Source: an uncultured Acidobacteriia bacterium
GTDB lineage: Bacteria > Acidobacteriota > Terriglobia > Bryobacterales > Bryobacteraceae
Direction: 5' to 3'
NCBI GenBank assembly: GCA_903828455.1
Contig: CAIKMJ010000017.1
Span: 1 to 53,317 of the forward strand
DNA: 53,317 nt
Position numbers and translations under genes: made by a program. The notes beneath the pieces are model-generated. The model was given only the letters and a program-made list of their open reading frames with translations. It was not told the DNA's origin and did no database searches. Below, piece after piece: positions 25,341-34,175 of this stretch; positions within the stretch are counted from its first letter, which is position 1; every line of letters starts with the position of its first letter.

Positions 25341-26102
25341 ATGAAGGGCATCGTACTTGCGGGGGGCACGGGCAGCCGCCTCTTCCCGCTCACCAAAATC
25401 ACCAACAAGCATCTGCTTCCGATCTACGATAAGCCGATGATCTATTACCCGATCCAGACGCTTGTGGATGCGGGGATCCGGGACATCATGATCGTCACCG
25501 GCGGGCGCAACTCGGGTGATTTTCTTCGCCTGCTGGCCAACGGCAAGCATTTCGGCCTGAAGCACATCGCCTATACGTATCAGGAAGGCGAGGGCGGCAT
25601 CGCCGATGCCCTTAGTCTGTGTGAGCATTTTGCCGATGGACAGGACGTCTGCGTGGTGCTCGGCGACAACATCATTGAGAAGAGCATCCGCGGCGCGGTC
25701 GAAGCCTTCCGTATGCAGGCGGATGGTGCCCGAATCCTGCTCAAGGAAGTGCACGATGCCGAGCGTTTCGGCGTGGCCGAGTTCGATGGCGATCGCATTG
25801 TCGGGATCGAAGAGAAGCCGAAGCAGCCGAAATCGAAGTACGCCGTGACCGGCATTTATATGTACGACGCCACGGTCTTCCAGAAGATCCACACCTGCAA
25901 GCCGTCGCACCGCAATGAGCTGGAAATTACCGATGTGAACAACGCCTACATCCGCGAGGGCACGATGAAGTATTCGTTCCTCGACGGCTGGTGGACGGAC
26001 GCCGGAACCTTCGAGTCGCTGCTGCGCGCCACCAACCTGGTGGCGGCGAGCAAGCCGCAGTCAGAGCGAGCCGCTGCGTCGGCCGAAGAGGACGCCGAGT
26101 GA
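25341..26102 (+). CDS. rfbA: Glucose-1-phosphate thymidylyltransferase-type nucleotidyltransferase
   Basis: 253 residues, RmlA family. It makes dTDP-glucose, the first step to dTDP-rhamnose. The nucleotide-binding start is MKGIVLAGGTGSRLFPLT, with KHLLPIYDKPMIYYP, and catalytic-region GDNIIEK. The substrate-binding pieces are VTGIYMYDATVF, NELEITDVNNAYI and WTDAGTFESLL. It is shorter than E. coli RmlA (about 290) because it ends after the core domain, as in the short archaeal-type enzymes. The stop overlaps the GTG of the next gene. rfbB and rfbD are not in the window. Confidence 0.9.
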   Translation: MKGIVLAGGTGSRLFPLTKITNKHLLPIYDKPMIYYPIQTLVDAGIRDIMIVTGGRNSGDFLRLLANGKHFGLKHIAYTYQEGEGGIADALSLCEHFADGQDVCVVLGDNIIEKSIRGAVEAFRMQADGARILLKEVHDAERFGVAEFDGDRIVGIEEKPKQPKSKYAVTGIYMYDATVFQKIHTCKPSHRNELEITDVNNAYIREGTMKYSFLDGWWTDAGTFESLLRATNLVAASKPQSERAAASAEEDAE

Positions 26103-26641
26103 GCCACCCGATTGTGATGACGATCCCGCAATGCGAGTTCGGCATCGGTGACGTGATCACCGCCATCGATTCGCCCAAACTGATTGCCGGCGTGAAGTGC
26201 GCTCCCGTTGCCTTGTGGCCGGACGATCGCGGATACTTTCTTGAAGTGCAGCGCGCCGGACAGGGACTGAACGCGGATTTTCCGCTGGAAACCACGCAGA
26301 TTTCGGCGGCGCTGAACTACCCGGGCATCATCAAGGCCTTTCACTTCCACCGGCACCAGACCGATTGCTGGACTCCGGCCCAGGGTCTGCTGCAGATTGT
26401 CCTCGCCGATCTTCGCCCCGATTCCTCCACTTACGGCGCACGGAACACGATCTACGCCGGCGCGCTGCGGCCGTGGCAGATTCTGATTCCGCCGGGCGTG
26501 GCACACGGGTACAAGGTCATTGGCACCGGGCCGTCGCTGCTGATTTACGCCACCGACCGCTTCTACAATCCGGCCGACGAGGGACGAATTCCCTATAACG
26601 ACGGCCGCCTGAATTACGACTGGGAACTTCAACATAAATAA
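26099..26641 (+). CDS. rfbC: dTDP-4-dehydrorhamnose 3,5-epimerase-like protein
   Basis: About 180 residues, RmlC-type cupin. It has PDDRGYFLEVQ, the histidine-rich KAFHFHRHQTDCW, LQIVLADLRPDS, and the C-terminal PPGVAHGYKVIG with Asp/Tyr of the active site (YATDRFYNPADEGRI). The usual RGLHYQ around the base histidine is replaced by FHFHRHQ, so it is a divergent member that may act on another dTDP-sugar. The GTG at 26099 overlaps the rfbA stop. Confidence 0.82.
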   Translation: MSHPIVMTIPQCEFGIGDVITAIDSPKLIAGVKCAPVALWPDDRGYFLEVQRAGQGLNADFPLETTQISAALNYPGIIKAFHFHRHQTDCWTPAQGLLQIVLADLRPDSSTYGARNTIYAGALRPWQILIPPGVAHGYKVIGTGPSLLIYATDRFYNPADEGRIPYNDGRLNYDWELQHK

Positions 26642-27715
26642 GTGCGAATCGCGCTGGATGCAACGCCGCTGACGCTTTCCTCCGGGGGACTGACCCGGTA
26701 CGTGACGGAACTGTCTACGGCGCTGGCCCGCGAGTATCCGCAGGATACCTGGATCCTGCTCTCCGATCAGTTGTTTCCCATGCCCAACCGCGCGCCCGCT
26801 AATCTGGTGCGCGGCCGCCGGCCCCACTCCTCGGCCGACCGCAGGTGGTGGCTCTGGGGCGTTCGCAACGCCATCCACAGCACAGGCGCGCAGCTGTTTC
26901 ACGGCACCAACTTCGAAGTGCCCTATCTGCCCGGGGTGCCGTCGGTGCTCACTCTTCACGATCTTTCGCCATGGCGCGATCCGGCGTGGCATCCCGATGT
27001 GCAGGAAAATGCCGGGCGCGTGCGCAGGCGAACGCCCTGGCTGGTGCGGTTCGGCCGGGCCAACATTATTCTCACGGTCAGTGAGGCGATGCGCCGTGAA
27101 ATCATCAGCCACTTCGGTGTGAAGCCGGAGCGGGTGCGGGCGGTGCCGCTGGCCGCCGGCCGCCATTTTCGGCCCGTGCCTCCGACCTCGCCGGCGCCGA
27201 AGCCCTTCTTCCTTTTTGTGGCCACGCTCGAACCGCGCAAGAACGTTCATGCCCTCATCGATGCGTGGCGCGAGTCGCGCGAGCAGACGGGCGCCGATCT
27301 GGTCATCGCCGGCCGCAACCGCGCCGATTTTGCCGGCATTACTCCGGCGGACGGGCTCCACCTGCTGGGCGAAGTTCCCGACGAGGAGTTGCCACGCCTG
27401 TACTCCGACGCCCGCGCGTTTGTGTATCCGACGCACTACGAAGGTTTTGGCCTGCCCGTGCTGGAAGCCATGCAGTGCGGTTGTCCCGTCATTACGTCGC
27501 GCGATCCGGCCGTCACGGAAGTGGCGGGCGGAGCGGCGATTCACGCCGCCACGGTGGCCGAAATCGCTGACGCACTGCGCGCGGTGTCTTCCAATCCGCG
27601 CCTCCGAAATACGTTGTCCGGAGCCGGGCTGGAGCGTGCGCGGGCCTTCTCCTGGGAGCGGACGGCGCGCGAGACCCGCGCCATCTACGCGGAATTGCTG
27701 GGGCTCAGGACGTGA
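26642..27715 (+). CDS. Glycosyltransferase family 4 (first of the locus)
   Basis: About 357 residues. GT-B fold: an N-terminal domain beginning MRIALDATPLTLSSGGLTRY, a linker ILTVSEAMRREIISHFG, then LFVATLEPRKNVHALIDAW and the donor-binding YPTHYEGFGLPVLEAMQCG with the E-x7-E pattern. The GTG start immediately follows the rfbC stop and its last codons overlap the next gene. It probably adds a hexose or rhamnose from a nucleotide sugar to a lipid-linked glycan; the specificity cannot be told. Confidence 0.9.
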   Translation: MRIALDATPLTLSSGGLTRYVTELSTALAREYPQDTWILLSDQLFPMPNRAPANLVRGRRPHSSADRRWWLWGVRNAIHSTGAQLFHGTNFEVPYLPGVPSVLTLHDLSPWRDPAWHPDVQENAGRVRRRTPWLVRFGRANIILTVSEAMRREIISHFGVKPERVRAVPLAAGRHFRPVPPTSPAPKPFFLFVATLEPRKNVHALIDAWRESREQTGADLVIAGRNRADFAGITPADGLHLLGEVPDEELPRLYSDARAFVYPTHYEGFGLPVLEAMQCGCPVITSRDPAVTEVAGGAAIHAATVAEIADALRAVSSNPRLRNTLSGAGLERARAFSWERTARETRAIYAELLGLRT

Positions 27716-28881
27716 ATGTGCTGATGCTGTCGCCGGAATCGCCCTATCCGCTGCACGGCGGGGGCGCTTACCGGACGGCATCACTGCTGCACTATTTTGC
27801 AAAGTCCGCGCAGGTCGATCTCATCCTGATTTCGGATAGCGGCGCGCCCGCCCCGGTGCCGCCCGGCCTGGTTCGTTCGCAGCAGCCCATCGCGCTGCCC
27901 CGCCACAGTCGCCACGCGGCGGCCCGGTACTGGCGGAACGCGCGGCGAGCCTTGCGGGGCGTTCCGCCGCTGGTGGATCGTCTGGCCGGACTCGAAGATC
28001 GGATCTCGGCCGCCATCGGCAATCGGAAGTACGACGTCGCCGTGGTGGAGCATTTCTGGTGCGCTCAGTACGCCGGGTTGCTGGCGAAGGCCGCGGCACG
28101 GACGGTGCTGGATCTGCACAACATCGAATCGATGCTGCATGAGCGCTGCGCCGCGGTGAGCAGCGGACTGGTGCGTTTCGGGCATCGCCGCTTCGCGCGC
28201 GCGGCGCGTCGCATGGAAGCGGAATTGTTGCCACGCTATTCGGCGATCCTCACCGCATCGGACGCGGACGCGGCGGCGGCGCGCCGGATTGCGCCCGGCA
28301 GCCGCGTCGCCGTTTATCCCAATGCGCTGCCCGCCGCGCCGTTTCCGGAGATTGCGGCGCAACCGCGGGTTGTATTTTCCGGGAATTTTGAATACCACCC
28401 GAATATCGACGCCGTGGGCTACCTGATGACGGACATCTGGCCCGAACTGCACCGCCGGCATCCGGAACTGGAACTCTGGCTGGTGGGCAAGGGCGACCGG
28501 TTTATCCGGCACCTGTTACCGGCCGGGCGGAATATATTCACCACCGGGCCGGTGGACGATGCACTGCGCGAGATCGGCGCGGCGCAGGTGGTGATCGCGC
28601 CCTTGAGGGCGGGAAGCGGGACGCGGATCAAGATCCTCGAAGCCTGGGCGATGAGAAAACCCGTGGTTGCAACCCCCATGGCGGCCGAGGGTCTGGAGGC
28701 GCGGGATGGCGAAAACGCCGTACTGGCGGGCGATGCCGCGTCTTTTGTAAAGGGTGTCGGGCGGTTGCTTGCCGATGCCGGGGAGCGGCGCAGAATTGGC
28801 GAGGCCGGGCGTCGCACCTTTGAGTCGCTGTATTCGTGGGACGCGGCGTGGCGCAAGCTCGATTCGGAACTGCAATGGTGA
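27712..28881 (+). CDS. Glycosyltransferase family 4 (second of the locus)
   Basis: About 389 residues. GT-B fold with MLSPESPYPLHGGGAYR at the start, LDLHNIESMLHERCA, VVFSGNFEYHPNIDAVGYL, and the donor site APLRAGSGTRIKILEAWAMR. The HNIES element and the short SGN-type bridge are typical of transferases linked to exopolysaccharide loci. The GTG at 27712 overlaps the preceding stop. Confidence 0.9.
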   Translation: MNVLMLSPESPYPLHGGGAYRTASLLHYFAKSAQVDLILISDSGAPAPVPPGLVRSQQPIALPRHSRHAAARYWRNARRALRGVPPLVDRLAGLEDRISAAIGNRKYDVAVVEHFWCAQYAGLLAKAAARTVLDLHNIESMLHERCAAVSSGLVRFGHRRFARAARRMEAELLPRYSAILTASDADAAAARRIAPGSRVAVYPNALPAAPFPEIAAQPRVVFSGNFEYHPNIDAVGYLMTDIWPELHRRHPELELWLVGKGDRFIRHLLPAGRNIFTTGPVDDALREIGAAQVVIAPLRAGSGTRIKILEAWAMRKPVVATPMAAEGLEARDGENAVLAGDAASFVKGVGRLLADAGERRRIGEAGRRTFESLYSWDAAWRKLDSELQW

Positions 28882-28893
28882 GCCACAACTTGT

Positions 28894-28921
28894 TTGAGTA
28901 ACGGGGTTTAGCGGATATACT
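28894..28921 (+). promoter_or_regulatory. Probable internal promoter of the polysaccharide locus
   Basis: TTGAGT (28894-28899), a 16-base spacer and TATACT (28916-28921) lie 15 bases before the ATG at 28936. This would start a second transcript unit. Confidence 0.5.
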
Positions 28922-28935
28922 GGAACATTCGGATC

Positions 28936-30147
28936 ATGCGATTCGCGGTCGACGCACACGCCATCGGGCGGCATCTCACGGGCAACGAGGTTTACATTCG
29001 CAGCCTGCTGCGTGCCTTTGCAGGTGTGGACAAAAAGTCGGAGTTCGTCGCCTACGTTTCTGAACGGGGGGCCGAGCAATGGGTGCCGGACCGTTTCGAA
29101 GTGCGGCGCGTGGCGGCGAATCCGTATGCGAGGCTCGGCTGGGATCTGGCCCGGCTTCTGCGCACGGACCGGCCGGACCTGGTTCACGTGCAGTACACCG
29201 CGCCGCTGCTCACCGACGTGCCAACGGTCGTCACCGTTCACGACGTCAGCTTTCTCGAACATCCGGAATACTTCACGCGGGCCCGCCGCACTCAGCTCAA
29301 GGTGACGGTGGCGCGCACGGTCAAGCGGGCGTCGCGCATCGTCACGGTGAGCGAATTTTCCCGCGACGCAATCCTGCGGGCGTACGGGCTGCCGCCGGAA
29401 AAAGTACGGGTGGTGCCGAATGCGGCGAATCCGGAATTTCGCGTCATCGGGCGGGAAAAGGCGCAGAAGACGGTGCGCGAGCAGTTTCACCTCAACGCCC
29501 CGTTCATTTTTTCGGTGGGAGATCTGCAGCCGCGCAAGAACCAGATCGGGCTGATCGAAGCCTTCGCGCAGTTGCTGACGGAACATCCGCAACTGCCGCA
29601 CCATCTGGTGCTGACCGGCAAAGAAACGTGGTTTGCGGCGAAGGTGAAGGACGCGGCCCGCGCCTCCGGGTATGCCTCGCGGATCCGCTTCACCGGGTTC
29701 GTCTCCGATCAGGATTTGCTGCAGTTGTACAACGCCTGCGACTGTTTCGTGTTCCCCTCGTTTTACGAAGGCTTCGGCCTGCCGATTCTGGAAGCCATGG
29801 CGTGCGGTCGAGCGGTGGCTTGTTCGAATACGTCGGCAATGCCGGAAGTTGCCGATGGCGCCGGGTTGCTGTTCGATCCGAATCAGACGGGCGAGATTAA
29901 GCGTGCGCTGGCCGATATTCTGCTCGATACGGAACTGCGCGGGCGGATGGAACGGCTCGGCGTACAGCGCGCGGCTTTCTTCAACTGGGAGAAGAGCGCG
30001 CGGGCGACACTCGATGTCTATCGCGAAATTGTAGCCGGCGGCGGCGCGCACGCGCATCACCCGTCTAATGCCAAGCCGGCGACTGCGAAGTCTTCTCATG
30101 CGAGTCCGGCCCGTTCCGGCGCGGCCACCGGCCACGTGAAGCGATGA
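28936..30147 (+). CDS. Glycosyltransferase family 4 (third of the locus)
   Basis: About 403 residues. It starts MRFAVDAHAIGRHLTGNEVY and carries VHVQYTAPLL, TVSEFSRDAILRAYGLPP, SVGDLQPRKNQIGLIEAF and PSFYEGFGLPILEAMACG, the usual donor-binding site. A C-terminal tail (about 375-403) is low-complexity. It resembles mannosyl- or rhamnosyltransferases of the WbaZ/MtfB type, at family level only. The next gene starts four bases before its end. Confidence 0.9.
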   Translation: MRFAVDAHAIGRHLTGNEVYIRSLLRAFAGVDKKSEFVAYVSERGAEQWVPDRFEVRRVAANPYARLGWDLARLLRTDRPDLVHVQYTAPLLTDVPTVVTVHDVSFLEHPEYFTRARRTQLKVTVARTVKRASRIVTVSEFSRDAILRAYGLPPEKVRVVPNAANPEFRVIGREKAQKTVREQFHLNAPFIFSVGDLQPRKNQIGLIEAFAQLLTEHPQLPHHLVLTGKETWFAAKVKDAARASGYASRIRFTGFVSDQDLLQLYNACDCFVFPSFYEGFGLPILEAMACGRAVACSNTSAMPEVADGAGLLFDPNQTGEIKRALADILLDTELRGRMERLGVQRAAFFNWEKSARATLDVYREIVAGGGAHAHHPSNAKPATAKSSHASPARSGAATGHVKR

Positions 30148-30872
30148 CGGCGGTACGCGGGATGCGGCGGGTGCTGCTGACGGCTGCGTCGCTTATTGCT
30201 TCCGGCCTGCTCTGCATGGCCGCTCCACCACCGGCGCCGCTGACCGGCTTTCCTTTCGCCGACGAAGAGCTTTCTTACGCGCTGAAATGGCCTGGCGGAC
30301 TGCCGCTGGGCGAGGCTCATCTCAAGGCAAAGCAGTCGTCAGCAGGGTGGGACTTCACCATGAGTCTCGATGGCTCTCTGCCTGGATTCGATCTGAAAGA
30401 CGAGTACAAAGCGAGCGCTCCGGGAGATCTCTGCACGGCCGCCTTTTCGCGGACCGCTGCGCACGGGGCAAAGAAGACTGCCGAGACCGAGGCCGTGGAC
30501 GCCGGCCGCGGCGTGGTGAAGCGGGAGACATTGCACGGCGGCGGGACGAGCGAACTGACCGTGCCGCCCTGCGTGCGCGATGCCCTTACTTTCCTGTTTT
30601 ATTCCCGGCGCGAACTGGGGCAGGGCCGCGTGCCGGCGGCGCGGGAGATTTTGTTTGGCAATTTGTATCGGGCGCAGATGGACTACGGAGGGGCGGAGAC
30701 GGTGACGGCGAGCGGCAAAGTCGAGGTTTCGGACAAGGTGGGCGTGACGCTGAAAGGGCCGGCATCCGATTTTCATTTCCAGATGTACTTCGCCCGCGAC
30801 GCGGCGCGGACGCCGCTGCTGATCAAAGTGCCGCTTGAGATGGGCACATTTTCCATGGAGCTGGTGCACTGA
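30144..30872 (+). CDS. DUF3108 secreted protein
   Basis: About 242 residues. An N-terminal signal (VLLTAASLIASGLLCMAA) leads to a beta-rich domain matching the DUF3108 pattern: ELSYALKWPGGLPLGEAHL, DEYKASAP, CVRDALTFLFYSRREL, then TPLLIKVPLEMGTFSMEL. Such proteins are found in the periplasm near envelope-biogenesis genes. Function unknown. It overlaps the preceding glycosyltransferase by four bases and is followed two bases later by a GTG, so it seems co-translated with them. Confidence 0.85.
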   Translation: MTAVRGMRRVLLTAASLIASGLLCMAAPPPAPLTGFPFADEELSYALKWPGGLPLGEAHLKAKQSSAGWDFTMSLDGSLPGFDLKDEYKASAPGDLCTAAFSRTAAHGAKKTAETEAVDAGRGVVKRETLHGGGTSELTVPPCVRDALTFLFYSRRELGQGRVPAAREILFGNLYRAQMDYGGAETVTASGKVEVSDKVGVTLKGPASDFHFQMYFARDAARTPLLIKVPLEMGTFSMELVH

Positions 30873-30874
30873 GC

Positions 30875-32944
30875 GTGCTGCGGGTTGCTTATTTTTCTCC
30901 CATGCCGCCTTCGAAGAGCGGCATTGCCGATTATTCGGAAGCGCTGACCGCCGAGATGGCGAAGCTGGCGGAGGTGAAGATCTTTGTCTCCGGCGAAGGC
31001 TTCGATCCAAAGGCCTTCGACATTCCGCTCTACCATCTGGGCAACAATCCCTGGCACGACTTCGCCTATGAAACAGCGCTCCGCCATCCGGGCATTGCGG
31101 TCATGCACGAAGGCAATCTGCATCACCTGATTGCCCACCTGACCATCAAGCGCAACGACTGGGATGCGTATCTGGCCGAGTGCGAACTGAACGGTGGTCC
31201 GGCCGCGCTCGCCTTCGCGCGCGACCGCGTGCGCACCCTCCGTGCCGGGCCGGACTACGATGGCCTCGCGATGACGCGGCGGCTGCTCGATGCCTCGCGC
31301 GGTGTGGTTGTCCACAGCGAATTTGTGGCGCGGCAGATGCGCGAACAGGGCTTCACCGGGCCGATCGCCACCATTCCGCATGGCGCCTGGATTCCGCGAA
31401 CCGACCGTAACGCCACGCGCCACGAACTCGGCGTCGACGAGACGACGCCGCTGGTCGGAGCGTTCGGATATCTGAAGCCGTATAAGCGGATCGCCGAATC
31501 GCTGCGGGCGCTGCGCCGGCTGGTGAAACTCGATCCCCGGGTGAAGATGATCCTGGTGGGCGAGCCGCATCCGGAGTTCCATGTGGAGCAACTGATCGCC
31601 ACGCTGGGGCTGCGCGATCACGTGCGGGTCATCGGCTACGCGCCGATCGCCAAATTCGTTGACTACATGGGCGCGTGCGACATCATCCTCAACCTGCGGT
31701 ATCCCACGGTGGGCGAAACGTCGGGCAGCTTGACCCGCGCGCTCGGCATGGGGAAGGCGGTCATTGTTTCCGATGTCGGCTCGTTTGCCGAATATCCCGA
31801 CGACGTTTGCCTGAAGGTGCCGGCGGGACCCGATCATCCCGAAGAAGAAGATCTGATCTTCGAATACCTGAACGTGCTTGTCTCGCGACCCGATCTCGCG
31901 CGTACCATGGGCGAGCGCGCACGGCAGTGGGTGGAGCGCGAGTGTAACTGGACGCGCGTCGCGGAACGATACGTCGGCTTCCTCGAAGGCTTCAGGGACG
32001 GCGGCGCGCCTGCGGTTGCGCGCGCCTCGGTGGAGACGGTTGTCGAAGCGAGAGAAGCGTCGGCGGATCCGGATCAGCCGGAGAAGGCGGAAGCGCCGGC
32101 CGCCGCCGATCACTTACCGGAACCGCTCGCCGAACAGCCCGCGACCGGGTACGTGAAGCCCGTGGAGCCGGAAGCGATCTCGGCATGGGTGGCGCCGGAA
32201 GCGAAGTCATACGCGGCGCAGCATACGTCACGCTTCGTCCGCACGCTGGAAATGACCCCCGCGGGCGATCCGTCGAAGGCCGTGCTGGAGATGGGCGCGT
32301 ATATGCAGATCACGCCGGCCCTGCATTACAAGCTGGGCTACGGCACCGTGCGCGGCTGCTATTACGGAGAAGCCGGGCAGACGGATCACAAGCGCATCAC
32401 CTCCGAAAACGGCGAGCAGTTCGAGTGCGACGTGGATCTTTTCGATGCCGAAAAAGACGCGTTTCCGTATGTCGATGAGAGCTTCGATACCGTGCTGTGC
32501 TGCGAGCTGATCGAACATCTGCCCTCCGATCCGATGCACATGATGGGCGAGATCAACCGCATCCTCAAGCCCGGCGGGCATCTGCTGCTGACGACGCCGA
32601 ACATTGGTTCGCTGCGGGCCATTTCGGCCATCCTGCAGGGCTATCATCCGTCGTTCTTCCCCGCCTACATCCGGCCGCGCAAGCCAGGCGAAGAGGCCGA
32701 GGCGCGGCACAACCGCGAGTACGTGCCGATGGAGATCCAGTTCCTGCTGGAAGTCGCCGGCTTCGAAGTCGTGAAGCTCGAAACGGGCGAGTTCCTTGAT
32801 GAGCCGCATCCGGAGTTCGCGTGGGTGGAGCATTTGCTGGAACGTTACCTCGTCCACAAGACTCTGCGCGGCGACGGAATCTATGCGCTGGGCCGCAAGA
32901 CGGGACCGGTGAAGGAACGCTGGCCCGGCTGGCTGTACTCATGA
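30875..32944 (+). CDS. Glycosyltransferase and class I methyltransferase fusion
   Basis: 689 residues in two enzymes. Residues about 1-375 are a GT-B glycosyltransferase (SPMPPSKSGIADYSEALTAE, GAFGYLKPYKRIAESLRAL, LRYPTVGETSGSLTRALGMG). Residues about 375-440 are an acidic, Pro/Ala-rich linker. Residues about 440-689 are an S-adenosylmethionine-type methyltransferase (FPYVDESFDTVLCCELIEHL, INRILKPGGHLLLTTPN, EFLLEVAGFEV-like end). The usual GxGxG loop is replaced by VLEMGAYMQITPAL. It could elongate and then methylate the same glycan. The stop overlaps the permease start. Confidence 0.9.
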   Translation: MLRVAYFSPMPPSKSGIADYSEALTAEMAKLAEVKIFVSGEGFDPKAFDIPLYHLGNNPWHDFAYETALRHPGIAVMHEGNLHHLIAHLTIKRNDWDAYLAECELNGGPAALAFARDRVRTLRAGPDYDGLAMTRRLLDASRGVVVHSEFVARQMREQGFTGPIATIPHGAWIPRTDRNATRHELGVDETTPLVGAFGYLKPYKRIAESLRALRRLVKLDPRVKMILVGEPHPEFHVEQLIATLGLRDHVRVIGYAPIAKFVDYMGACDIILNLRYPTVGETSGSLTRALGMGKAVIVSDVGSFAEYPDDVCLKVPAGPDHPEEEDLIFEYLNVLVSRPDLARTMGERARQWVERECNWTRVAERYVGFLEGFRDGGAPAVARASVETVVEAREASADPDQPEKAEAPAAADHLPEPLAEQPATGYVKPVEPEAISAWVAPEAKSYAAQHTSRFVRTLEMTPAGDPSKAVLEMGAYMQITPALHYKLGYGTVRGCYYGEAGQTDHKRITSENGEQFECDVDLFDAEKDAFPYVDESFDTVLCCELIEHLPSDPMHMMGEINRILKPGGHLLLTTPNIGSLRAISAILQGYHPSFFPAYIRPRKPGEEAEARHNREYVPMEIQFLLEVAGFEVVKLETGEFLDEPHPEFAWVEHLLERYLVHKTLRGDGIYALGRKTGPVKERWPGWLYS

Positions 32945-34161
32945 GCGCGGCGTGGAAGCATTGCGAAGTCCGGCTGGAAGGCCGTGTGCTGCGCGTGCGC
33001 TGCGATCTGGTCAATTCAGGCAAACAGAGATGGACGGCGCCGGATGGCTGGGCGGTCGGCTATCACCTGTTCGACGATCCCACGGGAACGCTGGTCATCG
33101 ACGGGCCGCGCACGCCGCTCGACGCAGCGCCGGGCGAATCGCGCGCCGTTGCATTCGAAATCCAGCTGCCGCCGGAGCCGGGTACTTATAACGTCAGCAT
33201 CTCGGTGATGCGCGAGCATGTGGCGTGGTTCTACGAGCAGGGCTGGGAGTTCCTGCTGATCGATATTGAAGTCGCCGATGACGGCGCCGCGCGGCTCGAC
33301 GGCTGGCGGGTGGCAACCAACGCCCTGGTTCGGCGCAAGCGGGCGCTGCGCAGCTTTGGGCGGGCCTTCACGCTGCCGCTGCAGTCTATCTGGCGCAACC
33401 GCAGCCTGATCCGGACCATGGTGCGGCGGGACGTGCTGAGCCGCTACAGCGGGAGCTTCGCGGGCGCCTTCTGGGCGGTGCTGAATCCGCTGATGCTGAT
33501 GCTGACGTACTTCTTTGTGTTCGGTCTGGTGCTGAAATCGCGCATCGGCGATGACCCGAGTCCGGCCGGTTTCGCGCTCTACTTCCTCGCGGGAATGTTG
33601 CCGTGGCTGGCGATCAGCGAAGCGCTGGGGCGCGCGCCGTTTATCATGATCGAGCACCGTGGCTTCATCAAGAAGCTGGTGTTTCCGGTGGAGACGCTGC
33701 CTGTGAACCTGGTGGTCTCAGGCCTCGTGACTGAGTTCTTCGGCACCATTCTGCTGGCCCTGGCGCTGCTGCTGATTCGCGGGCACCTCTCCGCATCGGT
33801 GCTCTACCTGCCGCTGCTTGTGATCCCGCAGGTGCTGCTCACCTCCGGCATCTGCTGGTTTCTGGCGGCGCTCGGCGTGTTCGTCAGAGATCTGGCGCAG
33901 ATTAACGGCTTCCTGCTGACCGTCTGGTTCTTCGTCACGCCAATTTGTTATTCCGAAAAATCGCTGCCCGCCGAGGCCGCTGTGCTGCTGACAAAGAATC
34001 CCGTATATGTTCTGGTGCATGCCTACCGCGCGGTGCTGCTGGAATCGCGCGCGCCGGACTGGCAGTCGGTCGGCTGGCTCATGTTGGCGTCATCGGCCGT
34101 GTTCCTGCTGGGCCACGCGTGGTTCTATAAACTGCGCAAATCATTTGCCGATTTGATCTGA
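32941..34161 (+). CDS. ABC-2 polysaccharide export permease with N-terminal sandwich domain
   Basis: About 406 residues. The first 115 form a beta-sandwich-like domain (VRCDLVNSGKQRWTAPDGW, LPPEPGTYNVSISVMREHVA) similar in pattern to the glycan-binding domain at the C-terminus of Wzt ATPases. Six membrane helices follow with SLIRTMVRRDVLSRYSGS, GAFWAVLNPLMLMLTYFFVF and VRDLAQINGFLLTVWFFVTP, as in Wzm/TagG permeases that export lipid-linked polysaccharide. The ATG overlaps the previous stop (ATGA). The partner ATPase is not downstream: the next gene is on the other strand. Confidence 0.85.
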   Translation: MSAAWKHCEVRLEGRVLRVRCDLVNSGKQRWTAPDGWAVGYHLFDDPTGTLVIDGPRTPLDAAPGESRAVAFEIQLPPEPGTYNVSISVMREHVAWFYEQGWEFLLIDIEVADDGAARLDGWRVATNALVRRKRALRSFGRAFTLPLQSIWRNRSLIRTMVRRDVLSRYSGSFAGAFWAVLNPLMLMLTYFFVFGLVLKSRIGDDPSPAGFALYFLAGMLPWLAISEALGRAPFIMIEHRGFIKKLVFPVETLPVNLVVSGLVTEFFGTILLALALLLIRGHLSASVLYLPLLVIPQVLLTSGICWFLAALGVFVRDLAQINGFLLTVWFFVTPICYSEKSLPAEAAVLLTKNPVYVLVHAYRAVLLESRAPDWQSVGWLMLASSAVFLLGHAWFYKLRKSFADLI

Positions 34162-34175
34162 TTGCGCCGCAGCGG

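Noticed and set aside
25946-27802. A 618-codon minus-strand frame across rfbA, the epimerase and a glycosyltransferase
   Set aside because: It crosses three well-supported plus-strand genes and has no known motif.
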